DNA from: Spirochaetota bacterium
GTDB lineage: Bacteria; Spirochaetota; Spirochaetia; Treponematales; Rectinemataceae
Length of the DNA stretch: 64,000 nucleotides
Assembly (NCBI GenBank): GCA_029265255.1
Contig: JAJUJQ010000006.1
Coordinates: 74,207-138,206 of the forward strand
Direction: 5' to 3'
Shown: positions 8,516 through 18,065 of the stretch, one piece after another
How the letters are laid out: every line of letters starts with the position of its first letter
How positions within the stretch are numbered: position 1 is the first letter of the stretch
The notes under the pieces: generated by a model
What the model saw: the letters and a program-made list of their open reading frames with translations, nothing else
Database searches by the model: none
What the model was told of the DNA's origin: nothing
Program-made: the position numbers and the translations under genes

Positions 8516-9271
8516 ATGCATGTCTGCGTTCATGACACTCTCGACGCGATGGGTGCCCATGCCGCTTGGATTGGCGCATCCGCCATCCGAAAGGCCATCA
8601 CATCGCATCATGCCGCCACCATCATTCTGGCGACCGGCACAAGCCAGTTCGCCATGCTGGAACACCTTGTGCGCGAACCGGGCATCGACTGGTCATGTGT
8701 TACGGCGTTCCATCTGGATGAGTATGTCGGCATTCCGCCCACTCATCCAGCGAGCTTCCGCAAGTATCTCAAGGAGCGCGTGGCAGATCAGCTGCCGGCG
8801 CTCAAGGCCTTTCACTATATCCAAGCGGATTCGCCTTCTCTCTCTGAGGAAATCGAACGGCTCAGCGAACTCATTTGGGGGCGCCGGATCGATGTGGCAT
8901 TCATTGGCATCGGAGAGAACGGGCACCTCGCCTTCAATGATCCGCCCGCGAACATGACCACCGACAACCCCTACCTCGTGGTCGATCTTGACGAGCGCTG
9001 CCGCCTCCAGCAGGTTGGCGAAGGCTGGTTCGCGACGCTCGACGACGTGCCCCGCCAGGCGGTCTCCATGAGCATACGCCAGATTTTGAAAGCTGAACGT
9101 ATTGTCTGCACCGTTCCCGATGCCCGCAAGGCCGAGGCGGTCGAGATGGCGCTCAATGCTCCCATCGGGCCCATGGCGCCATGCGCCGCGTTGAGAACGC
9201 ACCATGACTGCTGGCTTATGGTGGATTATCCCGCTGCCGGGAAGGTTCTCCACGGGCGGCAGGGATTCTGA
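8516..9271 (+). CDS. nagB: Glucosamine-6-phosphate deaminase
   Basis: 251 residues of the NagB/6-phosphogluconolactonase-like fold. Visible motifs are TGTSQFAMLEHL (phosphate loop), FHLDEYVGI with the catalytic Asp, and GIGENGHLAFNDPP with the general-acid histidine. It converts glucosamine-6-phosphate to fructose-6-phosphate and ammonia, linking amino-sugar use to glycolysis. AGGAG lies 8 nt before the ATG at 8516; an in-frame ATG at 8480 is upstream of that site. It is a lone gene here, divergent from the HD-GYP operon and convergent with the ABC permease 7 nt beyond its stop. No nagA or NagR is present in the window. Confidence 0.92.
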   Translation: MHVCVHDTLDAMGAHAAWIGASAIRKAITSHHAATIILATGTSQFAMLEHLVREPGIDWSCVTAFHLDEYVGIPPTHPASFRKYLKERVADQLPALKAFHYIQADSPSLSEEIERLSELIWGRRIDVAFIGIGENGHLAFNDPPANMTTDNPYLVVDLDERCRLQQVGEGWFATLDDVPRQAVSMSIRQILKAERIVCTVPDARKAEAVEMALNAPIGPMAPCAALRTHHDCWLMVDYPAAGKVLHGRQGF

Positions 9272-9278
9272 GCGGCGC

Positions 9279-11015
9279 TTACCCCATCTTCAGTCCAGAC
9301 GAAAGGCTCTTGCCTTCGGAACGATTGGTCAGGTACACAATGACGAACACCACGACCAGCAGAAGGACAGACAACGCACTCGCTTCGCCGAGCTTGCCGT
9401 CTGCGACGGCCCCGTAGATCAGGATCGGCACGGTTCGCGTTTTAGGGCTGTAGAGAAGAATCGTGGTGCTAAGTTCCTGCAGCAGCGTAGAAAAGGTCAG
9501 AATCGAGCCGGAAATAATGCCAGGCAGGATAAGCGGTACGCTGACTCGCCGGAAGGTATAGAACCACGGCGCCCCCGCGATTGTGGAAGCTTCTTCCAGC
9601 GAAGGATTGAGCTGTGTCAAACTCGCCGCGACGGATCGATACACGTATGGCGTGCGCCGTACCATGTAGGCAATGATGATAATGGCATATGTGCCGGTCA
9701 GGGGAACGCTGCTTTTCCCCGCGAACGCCGACAGAAGCGCGACCGAAACCACCGTACCGGGCAGAATGAAAGGCGCCATGACCGCCATGTCCAGAATCCG
9801 CGCCCCACGGGGTTTGCGCCGCTCCGTAATGTAGGCAATAAGGCTGCCTAGCACTGCGGTCAGCAGAGTGGCAAGGCCGGAAAGGTAAAGCGAATTCAGG
9901 AGCTCCGCGCTGGCAACCTTCGGAATACGGGCATAGTTGTCCCAGGTAAAGCCTTCGGGCAGCAAGCCCTGCCATTTGCGGAAAAACGACATGATAATGA
10001 TGACACACTGCGGCAGCAGCGATATCACGAGAATAAGCAGGCAATAGGCCGAGGCGATAAGCCTGAGCGCTGGATGCTCATGCTGGCGGATTTCGGCCCT
10101 TGAAGCTGATATTGTTTCGTATTCGCGGCGACTTACCACATATTTTTGCAACCATAGCACGAACGCCGTGATGACGACGTTCACGAACGCGATTGTTGAG
10201 GCTCCGTTCAGGTCCCAGAATCCGTTGACTCGGAAATAGATCAGGGTCGGCAACACATACTGATTGCCTCCGATGATGGCCGGAATGCCGAAATTGCCGA
10301 TAGCCCGGATAAATACCAGAAGGCCCGCGGCACCGATGCTTGGAACGATGAGCGGAAGCGTAATCGTCCGGAAGATACGCCACCGACTTGCTCCCATCAG
10401 CATGGCCGCGTCCTCGAGCAGGGCGTTCGCCGAGGAAAACGCGCCGTGGCTCAGTAAAAACACGAATGGATAGTAGGTCAGCGTCATGCAGAAAATCATG
10501 CCGAACATGCCATAGATGGGTGGAATCGTCATCCCCAGGGGCTCGAGCAGGGTATTTAGATAGTATCGCAAGGACCCCTGTCGCCCCAAAAGGATGATCC
10601 ATGAAAAGGCTCCGATAAACGAAGGCATGATGACTGGCAGAATGCCAAGCGACAGCATAAGCGTCTTTCCGGGTATTTTGACGCGGGCTACAAAATACCC
10701 CATCGGCACGCCAATAAGGAGCGAAAAAAGAGTGACACCAGCCCCCACAAAAAATGAATTCTTGAGACTGCGCTGGTACAGCGAGCTTGTGAGGAACTTT
10801 TCGAAGCCTTTCAGACTCAACGTGGAAAGATCAAAAGCGTTTCCTGTTTTCATGAAGGCGCGAAGGAGGGTCGTAACGAGCGGCCAGAACAAGAACACCA
10901 CCAGAAACGCGAGTGGAATCATGAAGACGAGCCAGGGAGTAAAGTCCTTTTTCAGGAAATAGGCCAGCTTGTTTTGGAGCCTGCCGGAATCCGGTTTGGA
11001 TCTGTGGTATGTCAT
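9279..11015 (-). CDS. ABC transporter permease, duplicated FbpB-like (iron/AEP/spermidine type)
   Basis: 578 residues with two binding-protein-dependent permease domains in one chain (about 12 membrane helices), each carrying an EAA loop: EDAAMLMGASRWRIFRTITLP in the first half, EEASTIAGAPWFYTFRRVSVP in the second. This fused layout is typical of ferric-iron, 2-aminoethylphosphonate and related importers. The ATG overlaps the stop of the ATPase gene by 4 nt, so the two are translated together. The cargo is unknown; the oxidase genes upstream in the same transcription direction argue for an organic nitrogen compound rather than iron. Confidence 0.88.
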   Translation of the reverse strand: MTYHRSKPDSGRLQNKLAYFLKKDFTPWLVFMIPLAFLVVFLFWPLVTTLLRAFMKTGNAFDLSTLSLKGFEKFLTSSLYQRSLKNSFFVGAGVTLFSLLIGVPMGYFVARVKIPGKTLMLSLGILPVIMPSFIGAFSWIILLGRQGSLRYYLNTLLEPLGMTIPPIYGMFGMIFCMTLTYYPFVFLLSHGAFSSANALLEDAAMLMGASRWRIFRTITLPLIVPSIGAAGLLVFIRAIGNFGIPAIIGGNQYVLPTLIYFRVNGFWDLNGASTIAFVNVVITAFVLWLQKYVVSRREYETISASRAEIRQHEHPALRLIASAYCLLILVISLLPQCVIIIMSFFRKWQGLLPEGFTWDNYARIPKVASAELLNSLYLSGLATLLTAVLGSLIAYITERRKPRGARILDMAVMAPFILPGTVVSVALLSAFAGKSSVPLTGTYAIIIIAYMVRRTPYVYRSVAASLTQLNPSLEEASTIAGAPWFYTFRRVSVPLILPGIISGSILTFSTLLQELSTTILLYSPKTRTVPILIYGAVADGKLGEASALSVLLLVVVFVIVYLTNRSEGKSLSSGLKMG

Positions 11016-12148
11016 TCGGCGTGCTCCTCTCCAGGCAGATAGACCGAAGCGGAATGCTCCTTCATTGAAAGGAATACCGAGTCTCCTTCCGATACTCCCT
11101 GTACCAGCCCGGGCATGTCCACTTCGAGCATGGGAATGGAAAGCCGTGGTTCGACTTTGATTTCGTACCGTACTACCTGACCCAAATGCTGTATGATGTT
11201 GACTTGGCCGGGGATGGAGCCTGCTTTTCGCTCCTTTTCAACAACAAGATGTTCAGGGCGCATGCCGACGAGAACACGCGTACCGGGAGTGGAGGAAGAC
11301 GGCACATGAATTCTATCGGCGGTGATCCGCAACCGCTGGCTTCCGTCCTCGAGTTCAACCAGGAGCTCTCCCGCAGCGGGTGCACCAGACGCGAGCCGCG
11401 CCTGGAAAAAGTTCATCTTTCCGATGAAATTGGCAACAAACGCATTATCCGGACGGTGATAAATCTCGTCGGACGTGCCGATCTGCTCGATAATGCCGTT
11501 GCGCATGACGGCCAGCCGGTCGCCAATCGCCATCGCTTCTTCCTGATCGTGGGTTACGAAGATCGCGGTAATATTGGTCGCCTTCTGGATACGGCGAATT
11601 TCGGCCCGCATGTAACGGCGGAGTTTCGCGTCGAGATTGGCAAGTGGTTCATCCAATAGGAGGATATCGGGGTTGTAGACCAAGGCCCGGGCAATCGCAA
11701 CGCGCTGCTGTTGGCCGCCGGACAGGGCAGAAGGGCTCGGGTTGCGTTTGAGTTCTTCCGTCAATCCGACAAGCTCCATCACCTCTGTGACCCGGCGCTT
11801 GACCTCCGAGTCTGGCATCTTGCGCACACGCAGACCATACGCGACATTCTCAAAGATATTCATGTGCGGATAGAGCGCGAAACTCTGAAAAACCATACCA
11901 ATATTGCGGCGGAAGGGCGGAATAACCGACATGTCGTGGTCACCGTAAAGAATCTGGCCTGAGCTGATCTTTTCAAGGCCAGCAGTACAGCGAAGCAGGG
12001 TCGTCTTACCGCAGCCGCTCGGTCCGAGGAGACAAAACAGCTCGCCTGGATTGATGGTAAAGGAAACATTGTTTAGCGCCCGCACCGGATTCTTGCTGCG
12101 CTCGCCGAATACTTTGGTTACGTTGTGATAGGTAAGGTTGAGACTCAT
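11012..12148 (-). CDS. ABC transporter ATP-binding protein (FbpC/PotA type)
   Basis: 378 residues: Walker A GPSGCGKTT, Q-loop VFQSFALYPHMN, signature LSGGQQQRVAIARAL, Walker B ILLLDEPLANLD, H-loop VTHDQ, then a C-terminal TOBE-type regulatory region (GMRPEHLVV). It powers import by the fused permease. 90 bp separate it from the binding-protein stop, and its stop overlaps the permease start. Confidence 0.93.
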   Translation of the reverse strand: MSLNLTYHNVTKVFGERSKNPVRALNNVSFTINPGELFCLLGPSGCGKTTLLRCTAGLEKISSGQILYGDHDMSVIPPFRRNIGMVFQSFALYPHMNIFENVAYGLRVRKMPDSEVKRRVTEVMELVGLTEELKRNPSPSALSGGQQQRVAIARALVYNPDILLLDEPLANLDAKLRRYMRAEIRRIQKATNITAIFVTHDQEEAMAIGDRLAVMRNGIIEQIGTSDEIYHRPDNAFVANFIGKMNFFQARLASGAPAAGELLVELEDGSQRLRITADRIHVPSSSTPGTRVLVGMRPEHLVVEKERKAGSIPGQVNIIQHLGQVVRYEIKVEPRLSIPMLEVDMPGLVQGVSEGDSVFLSMKEHSASVYLPGEEHAE

Positions 12149-12237
12149 CGATGCCCCCGGGAGAGGGGCGCCCGCCCCGGCTTGCCGGACTGGCTTGCTC
12201 CGCTGCGCCCCCTGGAGATGGAATAGTCAGGCTTGGA

Positions 12238-13209
12238 TCACTGCATCCAGTCCGAGAATTTGCTGGTCAGTTCCTCGCGGATTTTTGCCGCCTCGATCGC
12301 GTCGTATGGTATCAGCTTGATGTCTGCCAGCGAAGGCAAATATTTCGGACCGGGCAATGTAGTGATGACGACACGGCGGTTGCGGGTGCTCAGGATAATC
12401 TTGTAGGCATCAAGCGAGGTGAGGAAATCCATGAAAAGTTCGGCGTTCTTTGGATTCGGGCCATTGGCGATAATGCCGCTCGCATCGAAACGAGCTCCGG
12501 TTCCTTCCTTCGGATAGACATAGGTAACCGGGTCGCCCTTGCCGATATAGGTGGCAATATTCCCTTCGCCCGTCACGGTGATGGCAAACTCGCCGCGGGC
12601 TACCGATTCGGGACCTGCTGTCGAACTGGCGGTGAAGGTGCAGTTCTTGGCCAGCTTTTTAAGGAAATCGTCTCCGAAGAGTTTGTACATCATGTAGATT
12701 TGAGCATAGGCCGAGCCCGACAGCGCCGGGTTCGCCATGATGATTTCGCCCTTGTATTTAGGGTTGATCAGGTCCGCCCACGAAGTGGGGTAATCAGCCG
12801 GCTTGAGAAGCTTGGTATTGATCATGATTGCCTGCAGCGGCATGGAGAACCCATAATAGCGAGGGGTCGCGGCGGAATCGCGCACGAGTTCGGGAATCGA
12901 GGCGTGGTTAACTGTTTTGTAGGGGCGGAACAGGTCATACGCGCCATCGAAGGATTCCTTCGCGATGCCAAGCAGTATGTCACCTTTTGGCTTGGGCTGC
13001 TCGGCGTTGAGCCGGGTGAGCAGCTCGCCGGAGCCGGCGCGGATGACGCTCACTTTGATGTCGGGATATTTTTCGTTGAATTTGGCGATGAGAGCCTGGG
13101 CTTCGTCTTCAGCCGCTGCGCTCCAGATGATCAGTTCTTTTGTTGCTTGTCCAAACACAGCCCCAGCGACTATGGCGAGCATCAAAAATACCATGAACGA
13201 TCGTTTCAT
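12238..13209 (-). CDS. ABC transporter periplasmic substrate-binding protein (FbpA-like)
   Basis: About 323 residues: signal peptide MKRSFMVFLMLAIVAGAVFG, then ELIIWSAAAEDEAQALIAKF and the two-lobed architecture of the iron/AEP/thiamine binding-protein family. The conserved iron-binding tyrosine pair cannot be assigned by eye, so ligand class is open. The ATG at 13209 has AAGGAGG 6 nt upstream and starts the signal peptide; an in-frame ATG at 13239 is rejected. First gene of the binding protein-ATPase-permease set, and downstream of the two oxidase genes on the same strand. Confidence 0.85.
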   Translation of the reverse strand: MKRSFMVFLMLAIVAGAVFGQATKELIIWSAAAEDEAQALIAKFNEKYPDIKVSVIRAGSGELLTRLNAEQPKPKGDILLGIAKESFDGAYDLFRPYKTVNHASIPELVRDSAATPRYYGFSMPLQAIMINTKLLKPADYPTSWADLINPKYKGEIIMANPALSGSAYAQIYMMYKLFGDDFLKKLAKNCTFTASSTAGPESVARGEFAITVTGEGNIATYIGKGDPVTYVYPKEGTGARFDASGIIANGPNPKNAELFMDFLTSLDAYKIILSTRNRRVVITTLPGPKYLPSLADIKLIPYDAIEAAKIREELTSKFSDWMQ

Positions 13210-13330
13210 TGCCTGCCTCCTTGGGTCCGACCGTCTCATGACGGCCTGGAATCTGTATTGTACAAGGGAATTGTACTATGCGCGGCAGCCTGGCGCAATG
13301 AAAAAGCGCGAAAAGGAGGCTCTGCGTCCG

Positions 13331-14503
13331 TTACTTCAGCAATTCCACATGCTCAAAGCCTCGCGAACACGCCAGCTCCTCGAACACAAAGCCATATGGT
13401 GTCGTTCCTTCCGGATGCTCAAAGGTCCCACCCGACACAATGGACTCGGCCAGAATTTTTCCGAGCCCGGGGCCCATCATGAATCCCTGGCCGCACATAC
13501 CTGTCGCCTGCAGAAAATTCACCGCTCCATCGGGGTACCCCACGATTGGAAGACCGTCGGGTGTCATTGGGTACATGCCGCGCCACGTCCTTCGCACCTT
13601 CAGGTTTCTCAACCTCGGGTACAGCTCGAGAATACGCCGCGTGCAGAGTGGCAGGAAAGAGGAAGTCGAATCCTTGTCGCGACCCCAGATCTGGGGTCGG
13701 GGGGTGATGCAGAATATCACCTGACCCGTGCCGGCCTGGTAGAAATAGTAGTTGCCCGATTCGGCATCAGGGCGGATATCGACAATCATCGGCTGCATGA
13801 AGCGCTGCACCGGTTCGGTTACGCCGGCTTCGTGGCAATCAGGGAAGACCGGCAGATCGATATGGGCAAAGCTGGCCAGGTCGGCGGCTTCGGCGCCTGC
13901 CGCGTTTACAAAGAGTCCTGCGGACCAGGTTTCCCCCCCTGCCTGGAAGCTCTGTATCATATCGCCTTTTTTAGTGATTCCCTCGATGCGTGTGTTGAAA
14001 TAGAAATCCACACCCGCGTCAAGGGCGAGCTTGTGAAAGGCGGTCGAAGCCATCAGGGGCGAGGCGAAACCATCTTCTGGGCTGTAGGTACCGCCGAGAA
14101 GGCCTTCTGGATTGATGCCTGGCGCCAGCTCCTGGACCCGTTGGGGACTGATCCAATCGATGTTGAGGCCTGCTTCCTTCTGAATCTTGAGCAGATCATG
14201 GAAGGCTTTTTCGCGCTCCGCGTCGTAGGCGACATACATATAGCCGCCCTGGTACCATTCGACATCCAGCCCGTAAACTTCTTTCATGGATGAGAATATT
14301 TTGATGGATTCGAGGCATATCCTGATTTTGGCGGGGTCAGAATGGGTGGCGCGGATACCCCCAATCGCGGCACGGTTCTGGCCGCGCCCCCAGGACATTT
14401 CGTGGTCCAGAACGGCCACTTTGAGTTTTCGCTGCGCAAGCTGCCATGAGAGCGGCACGCCGACAGACCCAGCCCCAGCTATGATGACATCGTAGGTTTT
14501 CAT
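13331..14503 (-). CDS. FAD-dependent oxidoreductase, sarcosine oxidase beta/DAO family
   Basis: 390 residues. The N-terminal dinucleotide fold carries GAGSVGVPLSWQLAQ, followed by AAIGGIRATH and a C-terminal GLPIVGYPDGAVNFLQATG and GQGFMMGPGLGK, typical of the D-amino-acid-oxidase superfamily. With the alpha-type partner whose stop overlaps this start by 4 nt, it would form a heteromeric dehydrogenase that oxidises a secondary amine or imino acid (sarcosine, proline/hydroxyproline and opine enzymes share this layout). Substrate is not determined by sequence. Confidence 0.85.
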   Translation of the reverse strand: MKTYDVIIAGAGSVGVPLSWQLAQRKLKVAVLDHEMSWGRGQNRAAIGGIRATHSDPAKIRICLESIKIFSSMKEVYGLDVEWYQGGYMYVAYDAEREKAFHDLLKIQKEAGLNIDWISPQRVQELAPGINPEGLLGGTYSPEDGFASPLMASTAFHKLALDAGVDFYFNTRIEGITKKGDMIQSFQAGGETWSAGLFVNAAGAEAADLASFAHIDLPVFPDCHEAGVTEPVQRFMQPMIVDIRPDAESGNYYFYQAGTGQVIFCITPRPQIWGRDKDSTSSFLPLCTRRILELYPRLRNLKVRRTWRGMYPMTPDGLPIVGYPDGAVNFLQATGMCGQGFMMGPGLGKILAESIVSGGTFEHPEGTTPYGFVFEELACSRGFEHVELLK

Positions 14504-16623
14504 GGTGCACCCCTCGCTCCGGCTTCTTTGCCGCCCAGTTTGGTCAGGCCTTCGTTGACGATTTCGCCCATGGGGACCTCCATGAACAGCGGACGCAGCG
14601 AGCCCGGCTCAACCTCGGCAGGATCGATGCCGGCGAGCCGGAAGGCCTTGGATACGAGCTGTGAGCAGGTCTTTGCGCCACAGGCTCCCATGCCTACCCG
14701 GAGAGTTTTCAGCTGGTTGATGTCGCGCACATTGTTGGCCTTGATGAATTCCACGATCTCTCTGAGCGTGATGCGTTCGCAGCGACAGACATAGGCATCG
14801 AGATCGAGGCATTCGTGTTCTTCCACCGGATAGCTTATAGTTGCTGCCTCGTCCTGGACTCGGACACCCGCGATGCGGGACGCGTTTTGCACGCTTGTCC
14901 TGAACGTAAGCAGCCAGGTATTGGTCTTTTTATGGTGGCGCTTGGCGATCACAGGCGCTTTTTCGACGAAAGTGCCATCCTGGTCTACGAGGTCCATCTC
15001 GTGCCCGATCTCGAAATCGGCTTCGAATTCCCAGGGCAGAACCACCTCCGCGCTGTCATCCGATACGCGGCGTATCAGGCTGATTGCCAGACCCGGGCAG
15101 ATCGAGACGCAGGACATGCAGCCGATACATTTGGTATTGTCGAAGTACGGCAGGTCCATGATGTTTTGTCGCAGCGGTCGCAGCTTGATGGCATTGGTCG
15201 GGCAGACCGTCGCGCAGGGGTTGCAGGGGATTTCCTCGGAGCAAAAGAAGACAGGCCGCCATTGGGGGCCAGGCACTACGGGGCTTCTGGAAAAGGAATC
15301 GCCAGGCCGCGATTTGAGGATATCGCGTTTGGACAACCACTCGGGATTGATGTCCACCCGTTTGCCCAGCATTTTTGCCAGCGCGAAGGCGGCAATGCGT
15401 CCGCCGAACATGGCGCTGGAGGCTTCCGCAATTTCCTCCGCATCGCCGGCAGCGACCGCGAGGATGCCGTACTCCCGCGCCTGCCTCAGAAATTCGTCGC
15501 ACGGCGCAAGACCCGCTGCGATGAGGATTGTGTCCACCTCATATAGGCGGCTGGTGCCTGGAATCGGCTTGAACTGATCGTCGACCTTCGCGGTAATCGC
15601 GCGCGCAACCCTCCCTTCGGTCGCTTCCCCGCCGCTCTCGGCGCGGAGAATCGTCGTGTTGAGGTGAACCGGGACACCCATACGTCTGATCTTGTCCGCG
15701 TGAACCCGGTACCCGTTGATGCGTCCCATGATTTCGACGATGCCAGCGACCTGGATGCCCGCCTGGAGCGCATGATACGCCGCAATTAGACCAACATTGC
15801 CTGACCCGACAATCAGGATTTTTTTTGCGGGTTTGACCAAGTCCCTGTTTACCAGTGTCTGGAACGCGCCTGCTCCGTAGACCCCCGGCAGGTCGTTTCC
15901 CGGGAATAGAAGATTTTTCTCGCGTGCGCCGGTAGCGACGACGAGTGCGGTGAACTCCACCAGAAGATATGATGAATAGCCTTTATATATGCCGGCCTTG
16001 CGGTCCTTGTAGATAGCGACGACCGGAGAATTCCTCAGAATGGTGACATTAGGCAGATGCGAGATTTTTTCTTCCAGAATGCCCGCGATGTCGATTCCGC
16101 GAACGCCGGCATAGCAATCCTCTTCGGAACCGAAAAACTTGTGCGTCTGCAGTACCAGCTTTCCGCCAAGCCGGTCCTTGTCGTCTGCCAGCAACACCTG
16201 GAAGCCCATCTTACCGAGTTCGTACGCCGCGGAGAGACCAGACGGCCCTGCGCCCACCACGACGATATCAGTATGGATGGTGCGGCGTTCCGCCTGTCTG
16301 AGGGGGATGTCGATGTCAGGCAGGACAGGAAGTCCATTAAGGGTACGCACATCCATGCCCTCTTCGAGAAGCGTGACGCAGGATTTGCGCGGTATTCCGT
16401 CAATGAGAACGGTACACTGACTGCACTGTCCATTGGCACAGAACAGGCCTTGCGGCGCCCCATCCTTGGCATGATGCGAAAACTTGAAATGGCCAAGCGC
16501 GACCAGTGCCGAGGAGACAGGTTCACCCGCGTATCCTCTTACTTGCTCTCCATTAAAATGGAACAGTACCTCTCTGCCAGCCTTTTTGACATTGAGAATC
16601 GGATGAGTCTCTATTCTAGGCAT
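14500..16623 (-). CDS. FAD/NAD- and Fe-S-containing oxidoreductase (sarcosine/hydroxyproline/opine oxidase alpha-like)
   Basis: 707 residues with a clear domain order: N-terminal [2Fe-2S] domain (about 15-100; CANGQCSQC), pyridine-nucleotide-disulfide oxidoreductase (about 115-420; VVVGAGPSGLSAAYELG and LIVGSGNVGLIAAYHA), two [4Fe-4S] motifs (CNPCATVCP; CIGCMSCVSICP) and a BFD-type [2Fe-2S] end (YVCRCERITLREI, GACGAKTC). The embedded ferredoxin sets it apart from the shorter HcnB/OoxA type and suggests electrons leave through a ferredoxin-like chain, fitting an anaerobe. It is the first gene of the operon; a promoter lies at 16680-16708. Confidence 0.87.
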   Translation of the reverse strand: MPRIETHPILNVKKAGREVLFHFNGEQVRGYAGEPVSSALVALGHFKFSHHAKDGAPQGLFCANGQCSQCTVLIDGIPRKSCVTLLEEGMDVRTLNGLPVLPDIDIPLRQAERRTIHTDIVVVGAGPSGLSAAYELGKMGFQVLLADDKDRLGGKLVLQTHKFFGSEEDCYAGVRGIDIAGILEEKISHLPNVTILRNSPVVAIYKDRKAGIYKGYSSYLLVEFTALVVATGAREKNLLFPGNDLPGVYGAGAFQTLVNRDLVKPAKKILIVGSGNVGLIAAYHALQAGIQVAGIVEIMGRINGYRVHADKIRRMGVPVHLNTTILRAESGGEATEGRVARAITAKVDDQFKPIPGTSRLYEVDTILIAAGLAPCDEFLRQAREYGILAVAAGDAEEIAEASSAMFGGRIAAFALAKMLGKRVDINPEWLSKRDILKSRPGDSFSRSPVVPGPQWRPVFFCSEEIPCNPCATVCPTNAIKLRPLRQNIMDLPYFDNTKCIGCMSCVSICPGLAISLIRRVSDDSAEVVLPWEFEADFEIGHEMDLVDQDGTFVEKAPVIAKRHHKKTNTWLLTFRTSVQNASRIAGVRVQDEAATISYPVEEHECLDLDAYVCRCERITLREIVEFIKANNVRDINQLKTLRVGMGACGAKTCSQLVSKAFRLAGIDPAEVEPGSLRPLFMEVPMGEIVNEGLTKLGGKEAGARGAP

Positions 16624-16679
16624 CGATGACCTTCTTGATGGATTGAATGAGGTAATATCGTTCTGAAAAATCCTTCATA

Positions 16680-16708
16680 AGGCTAGTACCGGAATCAAAA
16701 GCTGTCAA
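16680..16708 (-). promoter_or_regulatory. Promoter of the oxidase/ABC operon
   Basis: Minus-strand TTGACA (16708-16703), 17-nt spacer and TAGCCT (16685-16680). The -35 is perfect, the -10 poor, so an activator may be needed. It lies in the 154-bp divergent region shared with the liv-type operon. Confidence 0.4.
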
Positions 16709-16777
16709 TAAAAAAAGATCAAAAAAAGCTTGCGGGTAGGCAAATGTCGTTATACGATACCGTCAGGAGGCAACAAT

Positions 16778-17959
16778 ATGCGAATTGGAAAAGATTTGCA
16801 GAAAGGTTTGTGGATCTTCGGAATGATCGCGCTGTGCGCGATTGTGCTTGTGGGCATATCCGCGTGCGGGACCGCCCAGAGCAAAACGATCAAGATCGCG
16901 CTGCAGGCACCTATTACTGGCGATTACGCGTATGAAGGACAGATGGCGAAGCAGTCGGTTGAAGTGGCTGCCGAGCTTATCAACAAGGCCGGAGGCGTGC
17001 TGGGCAAGCAGATCGAGATCGTCGTGGTTGACGACGCATCGAACCCGAAGGATTCTGCCCTCGCTGCGCAGAAAGCTGTTTCGCAGAAGGTGGTGGCCGT
17101 CATCGGCAGCTACGGGTCTTCGGTCACCGAACCTGCGGCCGACATCTACGAAAAAAACAAAATGGTATCGGTCGGCTACGGCTGCACGGCTGTGCGCCTG
17201 ACCATGGACAAGGAACGCAAATATTTCTTTAGGACTTGCGGACGTGATGACGCGCAGGGCCTGTTCTTCGGCAAGTACGCGGTCGAGACGATGGGTGCGA
17301 AACGCATCGCCATCATGCATGATAACTCGACATTTGCAAAGGGCGTGGCGGACGAGGCTAAAAAAGCGCTTGAGCCCTATATTGCACAGGGCAAGGCCGA
17401 AATTGTCTATTTCGACGCCATCACCCCCAAGGAAAAGGACTTCTCCGCCGCGGTCACCAAGCTCCGCGAGACGAAGCCTGATGTCTGGTACTTTACCGGC
17501 TACTACCCCGAGGCAGGGCTTCTCATTCGCCAGGCGCGTGACGCGGGGCTGAAGTGCCCCTTCATCGGCGGCAACGCGGCCATCAACGACGATTTTGTGA
17601 AGATTGCCGGTATCGATGTAGCTAAAGGCGCGCTCATGACCCAGGAGCCGCTCGTGACCGATGTGAACACACCTATCGCCGAGCAGTTCAAAGCGCTGTA
17701 TGCGCAGAAGTACAAGGAACTCCCATCGAGCCCCTGGCCTGTCTACGCGGCTGATGCGCTCTACGCTATCGTGGGTGCCATCGGCAAGGCAGGTAAAACC
17801 GACAGCGCCGCCATCGCGGATGTCATGCATACCAAGATGGATGGTATCCAAGGCGTGACCGGGCCGGTGCTCTTTACCGAGCGTGGTGACCGCAAGGACG
17901 TCCCGTACAAGATGTACGTGGTGGATGAACAGGGCAAGCTGGTTGTCTATACAAAGTGA
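16778..17959 (+). CDS. livJ: Branched-chain-amino-acid-type ABC substrate-binding lipoprotein
   Basis: About 393 residues. Lipoprotein signal with a lipobox-like VGISAC (Cys near residue 30), then IKIALQAPITGDYAYEGQ and the LivJ/LivK periplasmic-binding fold (INKAGGVLGKQIEIVVVDDASNPKDS). It presents leucine/isoleucine/valine or a related amide/amino acid to the permease. AGGAGG lies 5-6 nt before the ATG at 16778. First gene of the livJ-livH-livMG-livF operon; the family is broad, so ligand identity is uncertain. Confidence 0.88.
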   Translation: MRIGKDLQKGLWIFGMIALCAIVLVGISACGTAQSKTIKIALQAPITGDYAYEGQMAKQSVEVAAELINKAGGVLGKQIEIVVVDDASNPKDSALAAQKAVSQKVVAVIGSYGSSVTEPAADIYEKNKMVSVGYGCTAVRLTMDKERKYFFRTCGRDDAQGLFFGKYAVETMGAKRIAIMHDNSTFAKGVADEAKKALEPYIAQGKAEIVYFDAITPKEKDFSAAVTKLRETKPDVWYFTGYYPEAGLLIRQARDAGLKCPFIGGNAAINDDFVKIAGIDVAKGALMTQEPLVTDVNTPIAEQFKALYAQKYKELPSSPWPVYAADALYAIVGAIGKAGKTDSAAIADVMHTKMDGIQGVTGPVLFTERGDRKDVPYKMYVVDEQGKLVVYTK

Positions 17960-18065
17960 CCCTCCTAAGGGAGTGCGTGTCTGGATGTTCTGAACACGAC
18001 CGGTGCCGGGGCGGGTAGCAATCCTGTATCCGGTGCCGGTTGTTCCATGTCAGGTGGAAAATCAG

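Noticed and set aside
12151..13482. Long plus-strand frame opposite the FbpA-like binding protein
   Set aside because: The minus-strand gene has a signal peptide, ribosome site and family motifs; the plus frame is low-complexity and crosses intergenic DNA.
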